DNA of 64,000 nucleotides from CAIKNB01 sp964415965 (GTDB lineage: Bacteria > Patescibacteriota > Patescibacteriia > 2-12-FULL-60-25), in NCBI GenBank assembly GCA_964415965.1, contig CAYQCK010000003.1:102075-166074 (forward strand), read 5' to 3'. Numbering within the stretch: position 1 is the stretch's first letter; each line of letters opens with the position of its first letter. Made by a program: the position numbers and the translations under genes. A model generated the notes under the pieces. That model saw only the letters and a list, made by a program, of their open reading frames with translations, ran no database searches and had not been told where the DNA came from. This document shows, piece after piece, positions 62,096 to 64,000 of this stretch.

Positions 62096-63190
62096 TTACG
62101 CCCCAACCCTGAAAAAGCACGTATCCCCGTCTTTCATCACGTAATCTTTCCCCTCGATGCGCGTCAGCCCTTTCTCGCGGCACCCGACCTCTCCCCCATT
62201 GTCCAAAAGATCCTTCCAATTCGTGATTTCCGCGCGGATGAACGTCTTTTCGAAATCCGTGTGGATGACGCCCGCCGCCTGCGGCGCTTTGGCGCCTTTT
62301 TTGACGGTCCAGGCGCGAGTCTCCATCTCGCCCGTGGTGATGAAGGTGATGAGCCCGAGCACGTCGTAGGCCTCCTTGATAAGCCGGTCCAAACCGGATT
62401 CGGCCAAACCCATGGACTCGAGGTATTCCTTCTTCTCGTCCGGCGACATCGAGGCGAGCTCAGCCTCCATCTTCACGCACACCGGCACGATGCGGCAGGT
62501 GGCGGAAACGGCCAGCTTACCCAACCGCTCCTTCCACGAACCGTCCTGGATCTGTGCCTCGCTGACGTTGACCGTGTAAAGCATAGGCTTGAGCGTTAGC
62601 AATTGGAGCTGCTTCAGCTCTTTGAGTTCATCCTCTGTCCATTGCAGATCCCTAAGCTGGACGCCCTTTTCGAGTTCGGATTTTGACCGTTCGAGCGCCG
62701 CTTGGAGCGTTTCGAGTTCTTTGGTCCGCCCGGCCTTGAGCTGTCGCGAGACGCTCTCGAGCCGTTTATTCACGGTTTCGAGGTCGGCCAACGCCAGCTC
62801 GATGCCGATGGTCTCGGCGTCGCGTTCCGGGTTGATGGTGCCGTCCACGTGGATGACGTTCTCGTCCTCGAAGGCCCGCAGCACCTGGGCGATGGCGTCG
62901 CACTCGCGGATGTTGGCCAGGAACTTGTTGCCCAGGCCCTGCCCTTCGGATGCGCCTTTGACCAGGCCGGCGATATCCACGAACTCGATGGTCGTAGGCA
63001 CGATACGGCCCGACTTCGACATCTCGGCCAGGGGCGCCAGCCGCTCGTCCGGGACCTCCACGACACCCACGTTCGGGTCGATGGTGCAGAACGGGAAATT
63101 GGCGCAATCCACCGCCTTCTTGGTGATGGCCGAAAACAGGGTGGATTTACCCACGTTAGGGAGCCCGACGATGCCGATTTGGAGAGGCAT
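62096..63190 (-). CDS. ychF: Redox-regulated ATPase YchF
   Basis: 364 aa from the ATG at 63190; the frame extends 8 codons upstream. Walker A GLPNVGKST, the switch motif DIAGLVKGASEGQGLGNKF and the NxxE-type variant of the base-recognition motif (YTVNVSEAQI) identify the Obg-related YchF ATPase, which binds ATP rather than GTP. The C-terminal TGS domain (FITTGEMETRAWTVKKG) is complete. Confidence 0.96.
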   Translation of the reverse strand: MPLQIGIVGLPNVGKSTLFSAITKKAVDCANFPFCTIDPNVGVVEVPDERLAPLAEMSKSGRIVPTTIEFVDIAGLVKGASEGQGLGNKFLANIRECDAIAQVLRAFEDENVIHVDGTINPERDAETIGIELALADLETVNKRLESVSRQLKAGRTKELETLQAALERSKSELEKGVQLRDLQWTEDELKELKQLQLLTLKPMLYTVNVSEAQIQDGSWKERLGKLAVSATCRIVPVCVKMEAELASMSPDEKKEYLESMGLAESGLDRLIKEAYDVLGLITFITTGEMETRAWTVKKGAKAPQAAGVIHTDFEKTFIRAEITNWKDLLDNGGEVGCREKGLTRIEGKDYVMKDGDTCFFRVGA

Positions 63191-63244
63191 AAAGTAAAGA
63201 GAGACTACCTGCAAACCCGAAGAGCGTCAACGGCCGCAAACAAG

Positions 63245-63281
63245 AAAACCGGCCGCGACAGGATATCGCAAGCCGGCTTTT
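63245..63281. terminator. Terminator
   Basis: AAAACCGGC (63245-63253) and GCCGGCTTTT (63272-63281) with one bulge, just below the stop of the leftward lipoprotein gene. Confidence 0.65.
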
Positions 63282-63288
63282 CCGAGGT

Positions 63289-63786
63289 TCAACGCGGCAG
63301 CGTGGCCGCGCCGTTGAAGTAGTAAGGACCGGGCGTCGACTGCGGTCCGACACCGTTCGACCTAAGGTCGTATGGAATCGACATGCCGCCGATCGTCATG
63401 TCCAGGGTGCCGACCTGGTGGCCGTTGCCGCCGCACGGTCGGACAGGCGACAGGTCAAACGTCCAGCAATAGCCTCCGCCGGCATCCGCTCTGGCATACC
63501 TGACCGCGAAGACCGCCTGGCTACCGGCCGGAATCCCGAACTCACAGGCGTAGCCGCCGTCCACCGTCTTCATGGCGCACAATGTCTGCCATGGGTGGAC
63601 GTTCCCGTTCGGATCCGAGAAGTAACCCTCGAGATTGACCGGGCCGGTCGGGATGTGGCTCGGATCAGGCGTCCAGAGCACCGACAGGACGGATTGCCTG
63701 GGAGGCTGCGGCGCTAGCCGCTTTCCGCAGCATCCGCCAAGGGCCAACGCGAGGCTGCAGGCTACCGCAAACACCATCTTGTTCAT
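63289..63786 (-). CDS. Lipoprotein of unknown function
   Basis: 165 aa. AGGAGGAG lies 4 nt before the ATG. Lipobox LGGC (Cys19) followed by a second Cys. The exported part is beta-rich with four Cys (TLCAMKT, YACEFG, GYCWTF, RPCGGN) that could make two disulfides, which suggests an Ig-like or carbohydrate-binding fold. Own consensus promoter. Not recognised. Confidence 0.75.
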   Translation of the reverse strand: MNKMVFAVACSLALALGGCCGKRLAPQPPRQSVLSVLWTPDPSHIPTGPVNLEGYFSDPNGNVHPWQTLCAMKTVDGGYACEFGIPAGSQAVFAVRYARADAGGGYCWTFDLSPVRPCGGNGHQVGTLDMTIGGMSIPYDLRSNGVGPQSTPGPYYFNGAATLPR

Positions 63787-63814
63787 TCAGCTCCTCCTGT
63801 TGAAGGGACCGTCA

Positions 63815-63882
63815 TTTATATCAAATTTTTGCCTTTTTGTCAAGGATTGACGGGTCTTTCTTTCTATGGCAATCTACTGCCA
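63815..63882 (-). promoter_or_regulatory. Promoter and upstream palindrome of the 63289-63786 gene
   Basis: Leftward TTGACA (63838-63843), 17 nt, TATAAA (63815-63820). Above it TGGCA (63867-63871)/TGCCA (63878-63882), a palindrome 23 nt from the -35 box. Confidence 0.75.
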
Positions 63883-63890
63883 CAAACCGA

Positions 63891-63973
63891 GGGCCTTTAG
63901 CTCAGCTGGCTAGAGCGTCCCGATAGGCATCGGGAAGGTCATGGGTTCAAGTTCACAACAGCTGCTATATTTC
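63891..63973 (+). pseudogene. Broken tRNA-Ile-like sequence
   Basis: The first 27 nt match the start of a tRNA-Ile-like gene exactly as repeated at 63974. After that, the anticodon arm is a 7-bp hairpin (TCCCGAT/ATCGGGA) with a 4-nt loop AGGC, the T-arm has lost complementarity (ATGGG-TTCAAGT-TCACA), and the acceptor 3' half is missing. It cannot fold as a normal tRNA. Confidence 0.65.
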
Positions 63974-64000
63974 GGGCCTTTAGCTCAGCTGGCTAGAGCG
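63974..64000 (+). tRNA. tRNA, probably tRNA-Ile, cut by window edge
   Basis: Acceptor GGGCCTT, then the D-arm AGCTCAGCTGGCTAGAGC. Identical to the first 27 nt of the copy at 63891. The anticodon lies outside the window, so the identity is only a guess from the acceptor and D-arm. Confidence 0.6.

Overview
The window looks like a chromosome segment of a GC-rich member of the Patescibacteria (CPR), most like an Uhrbacteria/Magasanikbacteria (ABY1)-type lineage. This is inferred from gene content: an operon of six short VirB2/TrbC-like pilin paralogues headed by a solute-binding lipoprotein, a lamin-tail-domain surface protein, a SpoIID protein with NBR1-like Ig repeats, PolX, a ComEC core without its nuclease domain, SdpR/SdpI, DUF4180, and many small proteins of unknown function. 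No rRNA, ribosomal-protein operon, CRISPR array, transposase or phage module was seen, so the taxonomy is not proven.

Layout. 0-8 kb: lipoprotein and membrane unknowns, a gene-free 0.47-kb stretch that folds as a large structured element, comEC, an ArsR-thioredoxin-permease operon with a perfect operator, a lysine-2,3-aminomutase-like radical SAM enzyme, and ugd. 8-18 kb: leuS, a TrmB-type regulator, an XTP pyrophosphatase-like gene, an SPFH protein, and an SOS block (lexA with a palindromic operator, an 81-aa protein, a Y-family polymerase). 18-28 kb: small housekeeping genes, a cation exchanger, sdpRI, the lamin-tail protein, and an ABC-2 exporter. 28-38 kb: tRNA-Gly, polX, a DMT transporter, a carbonic anhydrase-like gene, tRNA-Leu, an NRAMP-type transporter, ruvB, and a kinase-like gene. 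38-46 kb: SpoIID/Ig surface protein, flippase and O-antigen-ligase-like genes, and a thioredoxin-like lipoprotein trio. 46-64 kb: an accessory zone with lipoproteins and large membrane proteins of unknown function, the pilin operon, galU, ychF, tRNA-Ser and a broken tRNA, interspersed with seven copies of a ~140-bp structured repeat.

How the parts relate. galU (UDP-glucose) and ugd (UDP-glucuronate), the flippase, the ligase and a GT-C membrane enzyme suggest surface polysaccharide assembly. ComEC and the pilin operon suggest DNA uptake or an extracellular appendage. LexA, DinB, RuvB and PolX cover DNA repair. Two expression styles are visible. One set of genes has textbook TTGACA-N17-TATATT promoters, longer leaders and Shine-Dalgarno sites; it consists mostly of lipoproteins and unknowns. 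The other has a -10 box only 6-10 nt before the start codon and no Shine-Dalgarno, which implies leaderless mRNAs.

The most unusual items are the seven-copy repeat with compensating stem changes, paired palindromes at identical distance from two strong promoters, the unassigned structured locus at 1.1-1.4 kb, an in-frame palindromic insertion in DinB, heptanucleotide repeats in the ligase gene, and a PolX whose PHP HxH motif reads QVQ.
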